Program-made: the position numbers and the translations under genes
DNA from: Pleodorina starrii
Taxonomy: Eukaryota; Chlorophyta; Chlorophyceae; Chlamydomonadales; Volvocaceae
Direction of reading: 5' to 3'
Length of the DNA stretch: 64,000 bases
NCBI GenBank assembly: GCA_030267565.1
Contig: BRXU01000021.1
Coordinates: 607,501-671,500, forward strand
The notes under the pieces: model-generated
Seen by the model: only the letters and a program-made list of their open reading frames with translations
Told to the model about the DNA's origin: nothing
Database searches by the model: none
In this document: positions 43,684 to 55,656 of the stretch, piece by piece
Layout: each line of letters opens with the position of its first letter
How positions within the stretch are numbered: position 1 is the stretch's first letter

Positions 43684-43880
43684 TTTTTTTTTTGTTAATT
43701 CCGGAGGGAAACCCGACCTCGGGACATGTGGGAACACTTTGTTGTCTGGCGGCTCCACTGATGCTGCCACTTCTGCTGAGTAGCTAGCGTGCCAGGCTTC
43801 TGGGCGACTCCACGGGGCCAGCTGAACGGTGCTGATGACTGTATGATGAGTCTTGTAAACCTCCGGACGGGACAGGGACT
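43684..43880 (-). mobile_element. SINE-B, 5'-truncated and diverged
   Basis: Poly(T) and about 185 bp with several unusual small indels (GGAGGGAAACCCGACCTCGGG, GTGGGAACACTTTG), more diverged than the other copies. The empty site CGCTTCCTTTGCTTTGCAG is at about 34526 in unit 1. Confidence 0.78.
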
Positions 43881-44825
43881 GGCTTTGCAGATATCTCACA
43901 GGTTACGTACTTGCGTTTTAAAGCCCTTTGCGGGCTGGTACATTTACGTGGATAAACCCCCGCCCGTCTCCGCTCTGCCCCGCGTGCCGCCCCCGGCCCT
44001 CCCCCGCCGTGCCTCGCCCAGCCCTGCCCTACCCAGCTTTGCCCTGCCCAGCCCAGCCTCGGCCCGGTCCCGCTCAGCCCCGCCCGGCCCCGGCCCGGCC
44101 CCGGCCCGCCGTGCCTCGCCCAGCATTGCCAGCCCTTGCCAACCCTGCCCTACCGTGCTTTGCCCTGCCCGGCCCAGGCTCGGCCCGGCCCTGCTCTGCC
44201 ATGCCCCACCCCGCCCCGGCTCGGCCCGGCCCGGCCCGGCCCGGCCCGGCCCGGCCCGGCCCGGCACGGCCCCGCCGTGACTCTCCCCGCCCAGCCCTCC
44301 CAGCAGGCCAGCCCGGCCCCGCCATGCTCAGCCCAGCCCCGCCCTTCCCCGCCGCGGCCCCACCCTTCCCCGCTCCACCTCCACAACACCCAGCTCAGTG
44401 GGCTCAGTTGCCATTGCAATAACTACTGCCAACACGGCAGCTTGCCGCACCTTCATCGTGCCATCCCAGTGGCGGCGCATCTCGTACTTGCTACCACCCC
44501 GGTTTCTGTATCTAAGACCCACCCGACCCAACCCAACCCAGACCCCGGCGTCCAGCCATTTGTACGACAGTGAAGCCCCGCCGTCAGCGGTCGAAAGGGA
44601 AAGGGGGGCACTGTTGGACGCTAGGGGCACGACAGTGCTGCACAACAATGCTCACGCACCTGGGGCAACGGACTGCCGCTACCCGGTTTGCGATGGGCGG
44701 ATCCAGGCACCCGTCCTGCACGCCCTGCCCGTCAATCCACCCAGCTGCTAAACGCCACATGCCTGCCCCTGCCCGTGATCCGGTACATCCCTTCCCTCGA
44801 CACTGAAGTGACCACTGAAGTGACC

Positions 44826-47053
44826 AGGGGATGGTGCTGGGTACCCACGAGCCGGTGGTGGGGCCCAACGCTGCAACTGGTGCGAGTTTCCCGACTCCCG
44901 GTGATGAACCCCCACGCCACCTGGGAATCCCTCTCACTCTGGACCCGGTGGAGGCCGCGCGGCTCTGCTACACCAGCAGAATTCAGCGGGTTCAGCGTCT
45001 CGGCCATGTGTGGCGGCGACACGGCCTCAGCCTCGTGGGCAGGGTGCATGTGGCCAAACAGGTGCTGGGAAACACCCTGGCATACCACCTCTCCATCATC
45101 CGCCCCACCCCACCCCAGCTGGCGGCACTCCGCAAGCATATCGACGGCTTTGTGGCCTGGTCGCTCCTGGAGGAAGACGCGTCCCTGGTGTGCCACGGAC
45201 GGGCCCTGCTGAAGCCTGGCCCGGAGATCGCCTGCCAGGATCACGACTGTGGCGGTGTCGGCCATCTCGACCTCGACGCATTCATGGTCGCCCTGCATGC
45301 GAAGCCCCTCGCCCAGCTCGCTCAGCCCGGCCAGCAGCCATGGAAGCAGATCATGCGGGGTCTGCTCGACGAGTACAGGCCGGATGGGACCACTGGGTGG
45401 GGCTGGGTGTATGGCACGGCGGAACCGCCCCCCAGCCTGCCTACGTTCATTGCCAGCCTGGTGCAGTCCTACCGCTCCTCGCTCCCGACCCGGCTGGCCT
45501 ACCCAGAGACCACGGACGCGCGTGCCATCCTGCATGAGCCCCTGTTCTTCAATGCAGCCCTGCGTGACCCCGCCACCGACCAGCCCTTCACCCCGCCGGC
45601 TGGGACCGCCCACCTGGGACCCCGCACCCTGGCCGAGCTCCGTGCAGCGTCGCCCATGACCCAGCACGAACCCCTCATGCAGGTGGTCCTTGGGGCCATC
45701 CCAGCCGACTGGCGGAGACTGCTGCCAGCCGACCCCCTGGACCCCGAACTGCCGCCGGCGCCCGACTGGCTCCTGTCGCCCGATGGCAGCCGGGTAAGCA
45801 GCCCTACGGGAGTCTTGTGGGCCGTCCTGCCCAACGGCCGCTTGGTGCCCCCAGACAGCGAGCAGGCCGGAGCAGCAGGGGACGCCGACTGGCCTGCAGC
45901 CTGCGTGCTGCCGGGCCGCAAGCCGCGCCGACACTGGACCTTGGAGGACCATCAGCGATTTTTTTTTTTTTTTTTTTTAATTCCGGAGGAACCCCGACTC
46001 GGGACATGGGACACACATGTTGTCTGGCGGCTCCACTGATGCTGCCACTTCTGCTGAGTAGCTAGCGTGCCAGGCTTCTGGGCGACTCCAAGGGCCAGCT
46101 GGATGGTGCTGATGACTGTATGATGAGTCTTGTAAACCTCCGGACGGGACAGGGACAGGGGTGGGCACCCTCCGTTCTCATCACACCCCGGGTAATGGTC
46201 ACTGACTGGTTTCGATCCCGGGATCCCGGGGGGAATTGCAAGGTTTCCCTGTCGCCAGCCAATGAACCAGTGCCTGCTTCTGTGGGGCGCAGGTAAATTC
46301 CAAATGTCCTTGGTGGGACTTGAACCCGGGTCACCCGGGCCGAAAGCAGTGCCTTAACTTTCGGTGTAGAACTTACTTGCGATACAGCGAGGCGCCCCCG
46401 GCCCAACGCGCCTCCTCATGGCCAGTGGAATACCAGCTGCTGGGGCTTTGGGACTCGGTCCAGTGCTACCCCCTCAGCCACGGCCACGGCACGCTGCCCC
46501 TCATCCACTACACAGTGAGTGAGGTGCGCCACCGCCTCACCGCCCGCGGTCACAGCTGGGGCCGGGACCAGGACACGGAGCCCCTCATGCCCGCGGCGTG
46601 GCCCGAGCAGCCGCACAGCCAGCTACAGCAACAGGAGGCCCGCTGGCACCAACACTGGCTGGCTCAGCAAGCGCCCAGCCGCAGCCGGTGGTTTGCCATG
46701 AACCCCACGCCCAGCCCCGGCTGGATGCGGCCCCGCTCCTCCCCCCCATCACTGCCCTCGGCCGCTGCAAGCCCGGTCAGCCAGCCTAGCAGCCGCCATG
46801 CGGCACCGCACCAGCAGGACCCCGGTGCTGCCGCTGGACCGTCGGCGCCCGCCGGGCCGGCCCCGGAGGCAGACCCGGCAGCTGATGGCCCGGCTGGCAT
46901 GTCTCCCCTCGACCGCCGGCGGGCCTGGCAGCGGCTGTGGGACTGCCCCGCACGCAACCGGGCCAAGGCGCTCACCTGGCGGCTGCACCATGGACGGCTC
47001 CCGTGCGGGGTGTACCTGGCCTCCAAAGGTCAGCCGCAGCGTGCCCACTGCTC
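44826..47053 (+). repeat. Tandem unit 3 (start), LINE-A part
   Basis: The same junction GACCAGGGG|ATGGTGCTGGG starts a third unit. ORF2 continues to 47053, where a minus LINE-A pair is inserted, and resumes at 53096. Beyond the LINE-A 3' end the expected GAGTCAGGG flank is not found, so the unit is incomplete or rearranged. Confidence 0.72.
45959..46376 (-). mobile_element. SINE-B, full length, antisense to ORF2
   Basis: Poly(T), AATTCCGG through to GTAGAACTTAC, with target duplication (A)TCGC and two filler bases. It shows the complete SINE-B 5' end in antisense orientation. Confidence 0.85.
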
Positions 47054-49512
47054 TTTTTTTTTTTTTTCTGCGAGGGACGTTACAAGGACTGGGAAAGCGA
47101 AGCCCAACGGGCAAGCCGAGCAAGACCGGCAAGCCGCAACAGCCTGGCAAGAAGCCCAAAAAACCACCGCAAGGAGCCAAGGAGAGAGAAAAAGCCAAGC
47201 AACGCCTAAACTCACAGACAGGACAGGGACAGGGACGGGGGCAGCAAGGGGCCAGGAGCCACTGCTGCACGGGCGGCACACACGGCCACCCCTACCTCCA
47301 AGACACCGAGGAGGGAACTGAAACCAACACCAGGGCCCAACACCAGGGCCAAACCCCAGGGCCCAACACCAGGGCCAACACCACGGCCCAACACCAGGGC
47401 CAACCCCACAGCCCAACACCAGGGCCCAACACCAGGGCCCAAAACCAGAGCCAACACCACGGCCCAACACCAGGGCCAAAACCACGGCCCAACACCCGGG
47501 CCAGCACCACGGACCAACAACAGGGCCCGTCACCGGAGACAAGCCCCAGGGATGGGCAAAGGCCCCAACAGCGACCACAGCGACAACACAACCACAACCT
47601 GCACAACCTCAACAGCCAAGGGGCGAACCCTACACCCTGGGCGACAGCAACAGGAACAACAAACAAAACCGGGCAACCACCGCAGCGAACCAGGGCAAAC
47701 GAGCCCCCCCCCACCGGGGAGCACCAGAGAAGCGCACAAGCGCACCGGAGACAAACGACAACCGACCCCACCCTGGGGGCGTCCCCGCAAGACAGCAGGC
47801 CCGAAGACACACCTCCCTCCCAAGACACCCCGCACCGCAGGAACCTCACTCCCACGTCCCCCCGGCTCCCAAGAACCCCCACGGGCGCAGCAGGGGCAAC
47901 ACTGCCTGGCTGGAAGCCAGGGCACAAGCGTGCCGGCGACAAGACACCCGCAGACCCCACCCTGGGGGCGACCCCCGAACCGCACCTGCCTCCCACGGCG
48001 GCCTGCACCACACCAACCCTGCACCGAAGCCCCCCCGCCCCTCCCCAGTCCCCCCCCCGAAACCCTCCCCAGACCCCCCGGCGCCACACGCACCCCACTC
48101 CCAAGAACCCCCCCCTCCAGGCCGCAGGGGCAGCACCGCCGGGTCAGAGACCAAGGCACGAGAGCGCCAGCGACAAAACACCCACAGACCCCACACAGGG
48201 GGCGACCCCTCAAGACAGCAGCCTCCGAACCGCACCTGCCTCCCGCGGCAGCCTGCACCACACCAACCCTGCTCCTAAGCTCCCCCGACCCCCAAGACCC
48301 CCTCCGGCCCCACCCACAGCAAGCCCCGCACCGCACCCCCCTCCCTAGGCAACCCGCACCGCACTCCCCCCACCCTCGAGGCCCCTCGCACCCTAAGGAC
48401 CTCAGACACCGAGATCCCCCACTCCCAACACCCCGCTCACGACGGCCCCGGCTGCCCTGTCAGCTGAGCTGCTGCCTGGCTGGGCTGGGCGCTGATGGTT
48501 GACCCGGATGGGGAGACCTGCTGTGCTGCCTGGGCGCCCCCGGCGGGTGCCTGTGGTGCTGGGACCGGGGCCACCCGGGACAGATGAACCTGCAGACGCG
48601 GGCTGCTGCCAGCCACCCGCTGCACGGAGCAGAGGACGCCTTCATGCGCCCAGGAGGCTTCGAAGGCATCCAGCCGGCCGGGCTTCAGCTGTGCTGTGAT
48701 GTGGCCCCGGGGCAGCCCCGCCAGAGTGTCCTCGGAGAGCGCCGCCATGCTGAAATGTGCCCTCATGAGACGCTGCAGCTCCCCAATGACGCAGCCCACC
48801 ACCGTGGCCGACGGATGGTCATCAGGCTCCGCCCTGTGGTAGTGGCCCCAGACCGCCCACAGCCAAGTGGCTCGAAGGGCTGCCCACAGCAGCTGCAGCC
48901 CAGGGCTGGTGGGGTAGGCCGGCCACCCTCCCGGCCAGTCTCCCAGCAGCACAGCCGGCTGTCTGAAAGGCAAGTCCGCGGCCCCGGAGACTGTTGCCCA
49001 CAGCTCTGCCAGCCAAACCCGAGCTGCGGTGTAAGCCCCGCACTCCAAGAAGACGTGGGTCAGGCTGGCGACATGCAGGTTGCCGTCCACCGAGCAGCTA
49101 GGAGCAGAGCAGTGGGCACGCTGCGGCTGACCTTTGGAGGCCAGGTACACCCCGCACGGGAGCCGTCCATGGTGCAGCCGCCAGGCGAACGCCTTGGCCC
49201 GGTTGCTTGCGGGGCAGTCCCACAGCCGCTGCCAGGCCCGCCGGCGGTCGAGGGGAGACATGCCAGCCGGGCCATCAGCTGCCGGGTCTGCCTCCGGGGC
49301 CGGCCCGGCGGGTGCCGACGGTCCGGCGGCAGCACCGGGGTCCTGCTGGTGCGGTGCCGCATGGCGGCTGCTAGGCTGGCTGACCGGGCTTGCAGCGGCC
49401 GAGGGCAGTGATGGGGGGGAGGAGCGGGGCCGCATCCAGCCGGGGCTGGGCGTGGGGTTCATGGCAAACCACCGGCTGCGGCTGGGCGCTTGCTGAGCCA
49501 GCCAGTGTTGGT

Positions 49513-49521
49513 TTTTTTTTT
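49513..49521 (-). mobile_element. Poly(T)-only insertion in ORF2
   Basis: Intact copies read GTTGGTGCCAGC; here nine T residues lie between duplicated GGT triplets. A tiny tail-only insertion or a slippage event; the GGT duplication favours the first. Confidence 0.6.
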
Positions 49522-49546
49522 GGTGCCAGCGGGCCTCCTGTTGCTG

Positions 49547-49890
49547 TTTTTTTTTTTTTTTTTTTTAATTCCGGAGGAACCCCGACTCGGGACATGGGAC
49601 ACACATGTTGTCTGGCGGCTCCACTGATGCTGCCACTTCTGCTGAGTAGCTAGCGTGCCAGGCTTCTGGGCGACTCCACGGGGCCAGCTGGACGGTGCTG
49701 ATGACTGTATGATGAGTCTTGTAAACCTCCGGACGGGACAGGGACAGGGGTGGGCACCCTCCTTTCTCATCACACCCCGGGTAATGGTCACTGGCAGGTT
49801 TCGATCCCGGGATCCCGGGGGGAATTGCAAGGTGTCCCTGTCGCCTGCCAATGAACCATTGCCTACTTCCGTGGGGCGCAGGTAAGTTCC
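49547..49890 (-). mobile_element. SINE-B, 5'-truncated at the inner GGTAAGTTCC
   Basis: Poly(T) to 49566 and SINE-B up to GCGCAGGTAAGTTCC, with GCTGT target duplication. It stops at the inner copy of the GTAAGTT/AACTTAC inverted pair that brackets the tRNA-like head in full copies. Confidence 0.82.
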
Positions 49891-51602
49891 AGCTGTAGCT
49901 GGCTGTGCGGCTGCTCGGGCCACGCCGCGGGCATGAGGGGCTCCGTGTCCTGGTCCCGGCCCCAGCTGTGGCCGCGGGCGGTGAGGCAGTGGCGCACCTC
50001 ACTCACTGTGTAGTGGATGAGGGGCAGCGTGCCGTGGCCGTGGCTGAGGGGGTAGCACTGGACCGAGTCCCAAAGCCCCAGCAGCTGGTATTCCACTGGC
50101 CATGAGGAGGCGCGTTGGGCCGGGGGCGCCTCGCTGTATCGCTGATGGTCCTCCAAGGTCCAGTGTCGGCGCGGCTTGCGGCCCGGCAGCACGCAGGCTG
50201 CAGGCCAGTCGGCGTCCCCTGCTGCTCCGGCCTGCTCGCTGTCTGGGGGCACCAAGCGGCCGTTGGGCAGGACGGCCCACAAGACTCCCGTAGGGCTGCT
50301 TACCCGGCTGCCATCGGGCGACAGGAGCCAGTCGGGCGCCGGCGGCAGTTCGGGGTCCAGGGGGTCGGCCACCCCTACCTCCAAGACACCGAGGAGGGAA
50401 CTGAAACCAACACCAGGGCCCAACACCAGGGCCAAACCCCAGGGCCCAACACCAGGGCCAACACCACGGCCCAACACCAGGGCCAACCCCACAGCCCAAC
50501 ACCAGGGCCCAACACCAGGGCCCAAAACCAGAGCCAACACCACGGCCCAACACCAGGGCCAAAACCACGGCCCAACACCCGGGCCAGCACCACGGACCAA
50601 CAACAGGGCCCGTCACCGGAGACAAGCACCAGGGATGGGCAAAGGCCCCAACAGCGACCACAGCGACAACACAACCACAACCTGCACAACCTCAACAGCC
50701 AAGGGGCGAACCCTACACCCTGGGCGACAGCAACAGGAACAACAAACAAAACCGGGCAACCACCGCAGCGAACCAGGGCAAACGAGCCCCCCCCCACCGG
50801 GGAGCACCAGAGAAAACAGAAAACCCACAGCACGCCCGAAGAGAACCCCGCACCACCGAAACCGCCTCCCAGAGCCACAAAAGCCGCAGGGACGGTGCCA
50901 CACAAGCGCACCGGAGACAAACAACAACCGACCCCACCCTGGGGGCGTCCCCGCAAGACAGCAGGCCCGAAGACACACCTCCCTCCCAAGACACCCCGCA
51001 CCGCAGGAACCTCACTCCCACGTCCCCCCGGCTCCCAAGAACCCCCACGGGCGCAGCAGGGGCAACACTGCCTGGCTGGAAGCCAGGGCACAAGCGTGCC
51101 GGCGACAAGACACCCGCAGACCCCACCCTGGGGGCGACCCCCGAACCGCACCTGCCTCCCACGGCGGCCTGCACCACACCAACCCTGCACCGAAGCCCCC
51201 CCGCCCCTCCCCAGTCCCCCCCCCGAAACCCTCCCCAGACCCCCCGGCGCCACACGCACCCCACTCCCAAGAACCCCCCCCTCCAGGCCGCAGGGGCAGC
51301 ACCGCCGGGTCAGAGACCAAGGCACGAGAGCGCCAGCGACAAAACACCCACAGACCCCACACAGGGGGCGACCCCTCAAGACAGCAGCCTCCGAACCGCA
51401 CCTGCCTCCCGCGGCAGCCTGCACCACACCAACCCTGCTCCTAAGCTCCCCCGACCCCCAAGACCCCCTCCGGCCCCACCCACAGCAAGCCCCGCACCGC
51501 ACCCCCCTCCCTAGGCAACCCGCACCGCACTCCCCCCACCCTCGAGGCCCCTCGCACCCTAAGGACCTCAGACACCGAGATCCCCCACTCCCAACACCCC
51601 GC

Positions 51603-53095
51603 TCACGACGGCCCCGGCTGCCCTGTCAGCTGAGCTGCTGCCTGGCTGGGCTGGGCGCTGATGGCTGACCCGGATGGGGAGACCTGCTGTGCTGCCTGGG
51701 CGCCCCCGGCGGGTGCCTGTGGTGCTGGGACCGGGGCCACCCGGGACAGATGAACCTGCAGACGCGGGCTGCTGCCAGCCACCCGCTGCACGGAGCAGAG
51801 GACGCCTTCATGCGCCCAGGAGGCTTCGAAGGCATCCAGCCGGCCGGGCTTCAGCTGTGCTGTGATGTGGCCCCGGGGCAGCCCCGCCAGAGTGTCCTCG
51901 GAGAGCGCCGCCATGCTGAAATGTGCCCTCATGAGACGCTGCAGCTCCCCAATGACGCAGCCCACCACCGTGGCCGACGGATGGTCATCAGGCTCCGCCC
52001 TGTGGTAGTGGCCCCAGACCGCCCACAGCCAAGTGGCTCGAAGGGCTGCCCACAGCAGCTGCAGCCCAGGGCTGGTGGGGTAGGCCGGCCACCCTCCCGG
52101 CCAGTCTCCCAGCAGCACAGCCGGCTGTCTGAAAGGCAAGTCCGCGGCCCCGGAGACTGTTGCCCACAGCTCTGCCAGCCAAACCCGAGCTGCGGTGTAA
52201 GCCCCGCACTCCAAGAAGACGTGGGTCAGGCTGGCGACATGCAGGTTGCCGTCCACCGAGCAGCTAGGAGCAGAGCAGTGGGCACGCTGCGGCTGACCTT
52301 TGGAGGCCAGGTACACCCCGCACGGGAGCCGTCCATGGTGCAGCCGCCAGGCGAGCGCCTTGGCCCGGTTGCTTGCGGGGCAGTCCCACAGCCGCTGCCA
52401 GGCCCGCCGGCGGTCGAGGGGAGACATGCCAGCCGGGCCATCAGCTGCCGGGTCTGCCTCCGGGGCCGGCCCGGCGGGTGCCGACGGTCCGGCGGCAGCA
52501 CCGGGGTCCTGCTGGTGCGGTGCCGCATGGCGGCTGCTAGGCTGGCTGACCGGGCTTGCAGCGGCCGAGGGCAGTGATGGGGGGGAGGAGCGGGGCCGCA
52601 TCCAGCCGGGGCTGGGCGTGGGGTTCATGGCAAACCACCGGCTGCGGCTGGGCGCTTGCTGAGCCAGCCAGTGTTGGTGCCAGCGGGCCTCCTGTTGCTG
52701 TAGCTGGCTGTGCGGCTGCTCGGGCCACGCCGCGGGCATGAGGGGCTCCGTGTCCTGGTCCCGGCCCCAGCTGTGGCCGCGGGCGGTGAGGCAGTGGCGC
52801 ACCTCACTCACTGTGTAGTGGATGAGGGGCAGCGTGCCGTGGCCGTGGCTGAGGGGGTAGCACTGGACCGAGTCCCAAAGCCCCAGCAGCTGGTATTCCA
52901 CTGGCCATGAGGAGGCGCGTTGGGCCGGGGGCGCCTCGCTGTATCGCTGATGGTCCTCCAAGGTCCAGTGTCGGCGCGGCTTGCGGCCCGGCAGCACGCA
53001 GGCTGCAGGCCAGTCGGCGTCCCCTGCTGCTCCGGCCTGCTCGCTGTCTGGGGGCACCAAGCGGCCGTTGGGCAGGACGGCCCACAAGACTCCCG
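51603..53095 (-). pseudogene. LINE-A ORF2 C-terminal fragment
   Basis: Uninterrupted from 53095 (GVLWAVLPNG) to the GQPGPS stop at 51603, with linker and zinc motif. 5'-truncated exactly at the target duplication. Confidence 0.8.
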
Positions 53096-55656
53096 CTCTG
53101 CTCCTAGCTGCTCGGTGGACGGCAACCTGCATGTCGCCAGCCTGACCCACGTCTTCTTGGAGTGCGGGGCTTACACCGCAGCTCGGGTTTGGCTGGCAGA
53201 GCTGTGGGCGGCAGTCTCCGGGGCCGCGGACTTGCCTTTCAGACAGCCGGCTGTGCTGCTGGGAGACTGGCCGGGAGGGTGGCCGGCCTACCCCACCAGC
53301 CCTGGGCTGCAGCTGCTGTGGGCAGCCCTTCGAGCCACTTGGCTGTGGGCGGTCTGGGGCCACTTTTTTTTTTTTTTTAATTCCGGAGGAACCCCGACTC
53401 GGGACATGGGACACACATGTTGTCTGGCGGCTCCACTGATGCTGCCACTTGTGCTGAGTAGCTAGCGTGCCAGGCTTCTGGGCGACTCCACGGGCCAGCT
53501 GGATGGTGCTGATGACTGAATGATGAGTCTTGTAAACCTCCGGACGGGACAGGGACAGGGGTGGGCACCCTCCTTTCTCATCACACCCCGGGTAATGGTC
53601 ACTGACTGGTTTCGATCCCGGGATCCCGGGGGGAATTGCAAGGTTTCCCTGTTGCCAGGCAATGATCCATTGCCTGCTTCTGTGGGGTGCAGGTAAGTTC
53701 CAAATGTCCGTGGCGGGACTTGAACCCGGGTCACCCGGGCCGAAAGCAGTGCCTTAACTTTCGGTGTTAAGGCACTGCTACCCACAGGGCGGAGCCTGAT
53801 GACCATCCGTCGGCCACGGTGGTGGGCTGCGTCATTGGGGAGCTGCAGCGTCTCATGAGGGCACATTTCAGCATGGCGGCGCTCTCCGAGGACACTCTGG
53901 CGGGGCTGCCCCGGGGCCACATCACAGCACAGCTGAAGCCCGGCCGGCTGGATGCCTTCGAAGCCTCCTGGGCGCATGAAGGCGTCCTCTGCTCCGTGCA
54001 GCGGGTGGCTGGCAGCAGCCCGCGTCTGCAGGTTCATCTGTCCCGGGTGGCCCCGGTCCCAGCACCACAGGCACCCGCCGGGGGCGCCCAGGCAGCACAG
54101 CAGGTCTCCCCATCCGGGTCAGCCATCAGCGCCCAGCCCAGCCAGGCAGCAGCTCAGCTGACAGGGCAGCCGGGGCCGTCGTGAGCGGGGTGTTGGGAGT
54201 GGGGGATCTCGGTGTCTGAGGTCCTTAGGGTGCGAGGGGCCTCGAGGGTGGGGGGAGTGCGGTGCGGGTTGCCTAGGGAGGGGGGTGCGGTGCGGGGCTT
54301 GCTGTGGGTGGGGCCGGAGGGGGTCTTGGGGGTCGGGGGAGCTTAGGAGCAGGGTTGGTGTGGTGCAGGCTGCCGCGGGAGGCAGGTGCGGTTCGGAGGC
54401 TGCTGTCTTGAGGGGTCGCCCCCTGTGTGGGGTCTGTGGGTGTTTTGTCGCTGGCGCTCTCGTGCCTTGGTCTCTGACCCGGCGGTGCTGCCCCTGCGGC
54501 CTGGAGGGGGGGGTTCTTGGGAGTGGGGTGCGTGTGGCGCCGGGGGGTCTGGGGAGGGTTTCGGGGGGGGGACTGGGGAGGGGCGGGGGGGCTTCGGTGC
54601 AGGGTTGGTGTGGTGCAGGCCGCCGTGGGAGGCAGGTGCGGTTCGGGGGTCGCCCCCAGGGTGGGGTCTGCGGGTGTCTTGTCGCCGGCACGCTTGTGCC
54701 CTGGCTTCCAGCCAGGCAGTGTTGCCCCTGCTGCGCCCGTGGGGGTTCTTGGGAGCCGGGGGGACGTGGGAGTGAGGTTCCTGCGGTGCGGGGTGTCTTG
54801 GGAGGGAGGTGTGTCTTCGGGCCTGCTGTCTTGCGGGGACGCCCCCAGGGTGGGGTCGGTTGTTGTTTGTCTCCGGTGCGCTTGTGTGGCACCGTCCCTG
54901 CGGCTTTTGTGGCTCTGGGAGGCGGTTTCGGTGGTGCGGGGTTCTCTTCGGGCGTGCTGTGGGTTTTCTGTTTTCTCTGGTGCTCCCCGGTGGGGGGGGG
55001 GCTCGTTTGCCCTGGTTCGCTGCGGTGGTTGCCCGGTTTTGTTTGTTGTTCCTGTTGCTGTCGCCCAGGGTGTAGGGTTCGCCCCTTGGCTGTTGAGGTT
55101 GTGCAGGTTGTGGTTGTGTTGTCGCTGTGGTCGCTGTTGGGGCCTTTGCCCATCCCTGGGGCTTGTCTCCGGTGACGGGCCCTGTTGTTGGTCCGTGGTG
55201 CTGGCCCGGGTGTTGGGCCGTGGTTTTGGCCCTGGTGTTGGGCCGTGGTGTTGGCTCTGGTTTTGGGCCCTGGTGTTGGGCCCTGGTGTTGGGCTGTGGG
55301 GTTGGCCCTGGTGTTGGGCCGTGGTGTTGGCCCTGGTGTTGGGCCCTGGGGTTTGGCCCTGGTGTTGGGCCCTGGTGTTGGTTTCAGTTCCCTCCTCGGT
55401 GTCTTGGAGGTAGGGGTGGCCGTGTGTGCCGCCCGTGCAGCAGTGGCTCCTGGCCCCTTGCTGCCCCCGTCCCTGTCCCTGTCCTGTCTGCGAGTTTAGG
55501 CGTTGCTTGGCTTTTTCTCTCTCCTTGGCTCCTTGCGGTGGTTTTTTGGGCTTCTTGCCAGGCTGTTGCGGCTTGCCGGTCTTGCTCGGCTTGCCCGTTG
55601 GGCTTCGCTTTCCCAGTCCTTGTAACGTCCCTCGCAGAAAAAAAAAAAAAAAAAAC
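53096..55656 (+). mobile_element. LINE-A 3' part, resumed host copy
   Basis: Continuation of the unit 3 LINE-A: zinc motif, stop at 54184, full 3' UTR and poly(A) 55638-55656. It is followed not by flank but by ORF2 end sequence CAGGCACCC at 55657, which equals position 54068 in this copy. Confidence 0.8.
53364..53779 (-). mobile_element. SINE-B with snap-back 5' end
   Basis: Poly(T) 53364-53378 through the tRNA-like head. At the 5' end AGCAGTGCCTTAAC (53745-53758) is followed by TTTCGGT and its exact 14-base complement (53766-53779), replacing the normal GTAGAACTTAC terminus. This suggests that the cDNA folded back and copied itself. Confidence 0.82.

Larger units (their letters stand above)
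35892..44825 (+). repeat. Tandem unit 2
   Basis: Starts at the same ORF2 point as the other units and ends with the same GACACTGAAGTGACC flank. The ORF2-to-flank junctions at 35892 and 44826 are identical. Private insertions: SINE-B 37760-38174, SINE-B 39740-39974, poly(T) 41677-41698, telomere/OTU insert 42151-42593, SINE-B 43104-43472 and SINE-B 43684-43880. Confidence 0.78.
40803..44825. repeat. C-repeat flank in unit 2
   Basis: Duplicate of 31042-35891 without the LINE-A tail at 32604-34042 and without SINE-B 34846-35260, but with its own insertions (41677-41698, 42151-42593, 43104-43472, 43684-43880). GC minisatellites lie at 41270-41450, 42715-43100 and 43970-44380. No host gene was recognised outside the 42151-42593 insert. 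Confidence 0.7.
48437..50368 (-). pseudogene. LINE-A ORF2 C-terminal fragment
   Basis: Read on minus from about 50368 to 48437: the connector (DPLDPELPPAPDWL), linker and zinc motif to GQPGPS. It is interrupted by a 9-T insertion (49513-49521) and SINE-B (49547-49890). The upstream end is a rearrangement junction, and frames reading past it are chimeras with 3' UTR. Confidence 0.75.
47054..53095 (-). mobile_element. Minus LINE-A, tandemly repeated 3' UTR-ORF2 segments
   Basis: Poly(T) 47054-47068, 3' UTR (with an 88-bp internal deletion near 47732), ORF2 from 48437 to 50368; then a jump inside CGGCC microhomology back to 3' UTR (50369-51602) and ORF2 again (51603-53095). Only one poly(T) is present, so this looks like a tandem duplication within one insertion rather than two insertions. 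It is inserted in the plus LINE-A with a GCTCT target duplication. Confidence 0.78.
44831..54184 (+). pseudogene. LINE-A ORF2 C-terminal half, interrupted twice by SINE-B and by LINE-A
   Basis: ORF2 pieces 44831-45958, 46377-47053, 53096-53363 and 53780-54184. SINE-B sits at 45959 and 53364. The minus LINE-A pair splits the zinc motif at HCS|APSC (GCTCT target duplication at 47050 and 53095). Reading frames within pieces are open, with few substitutions against the other units. Confidence 0.78.
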
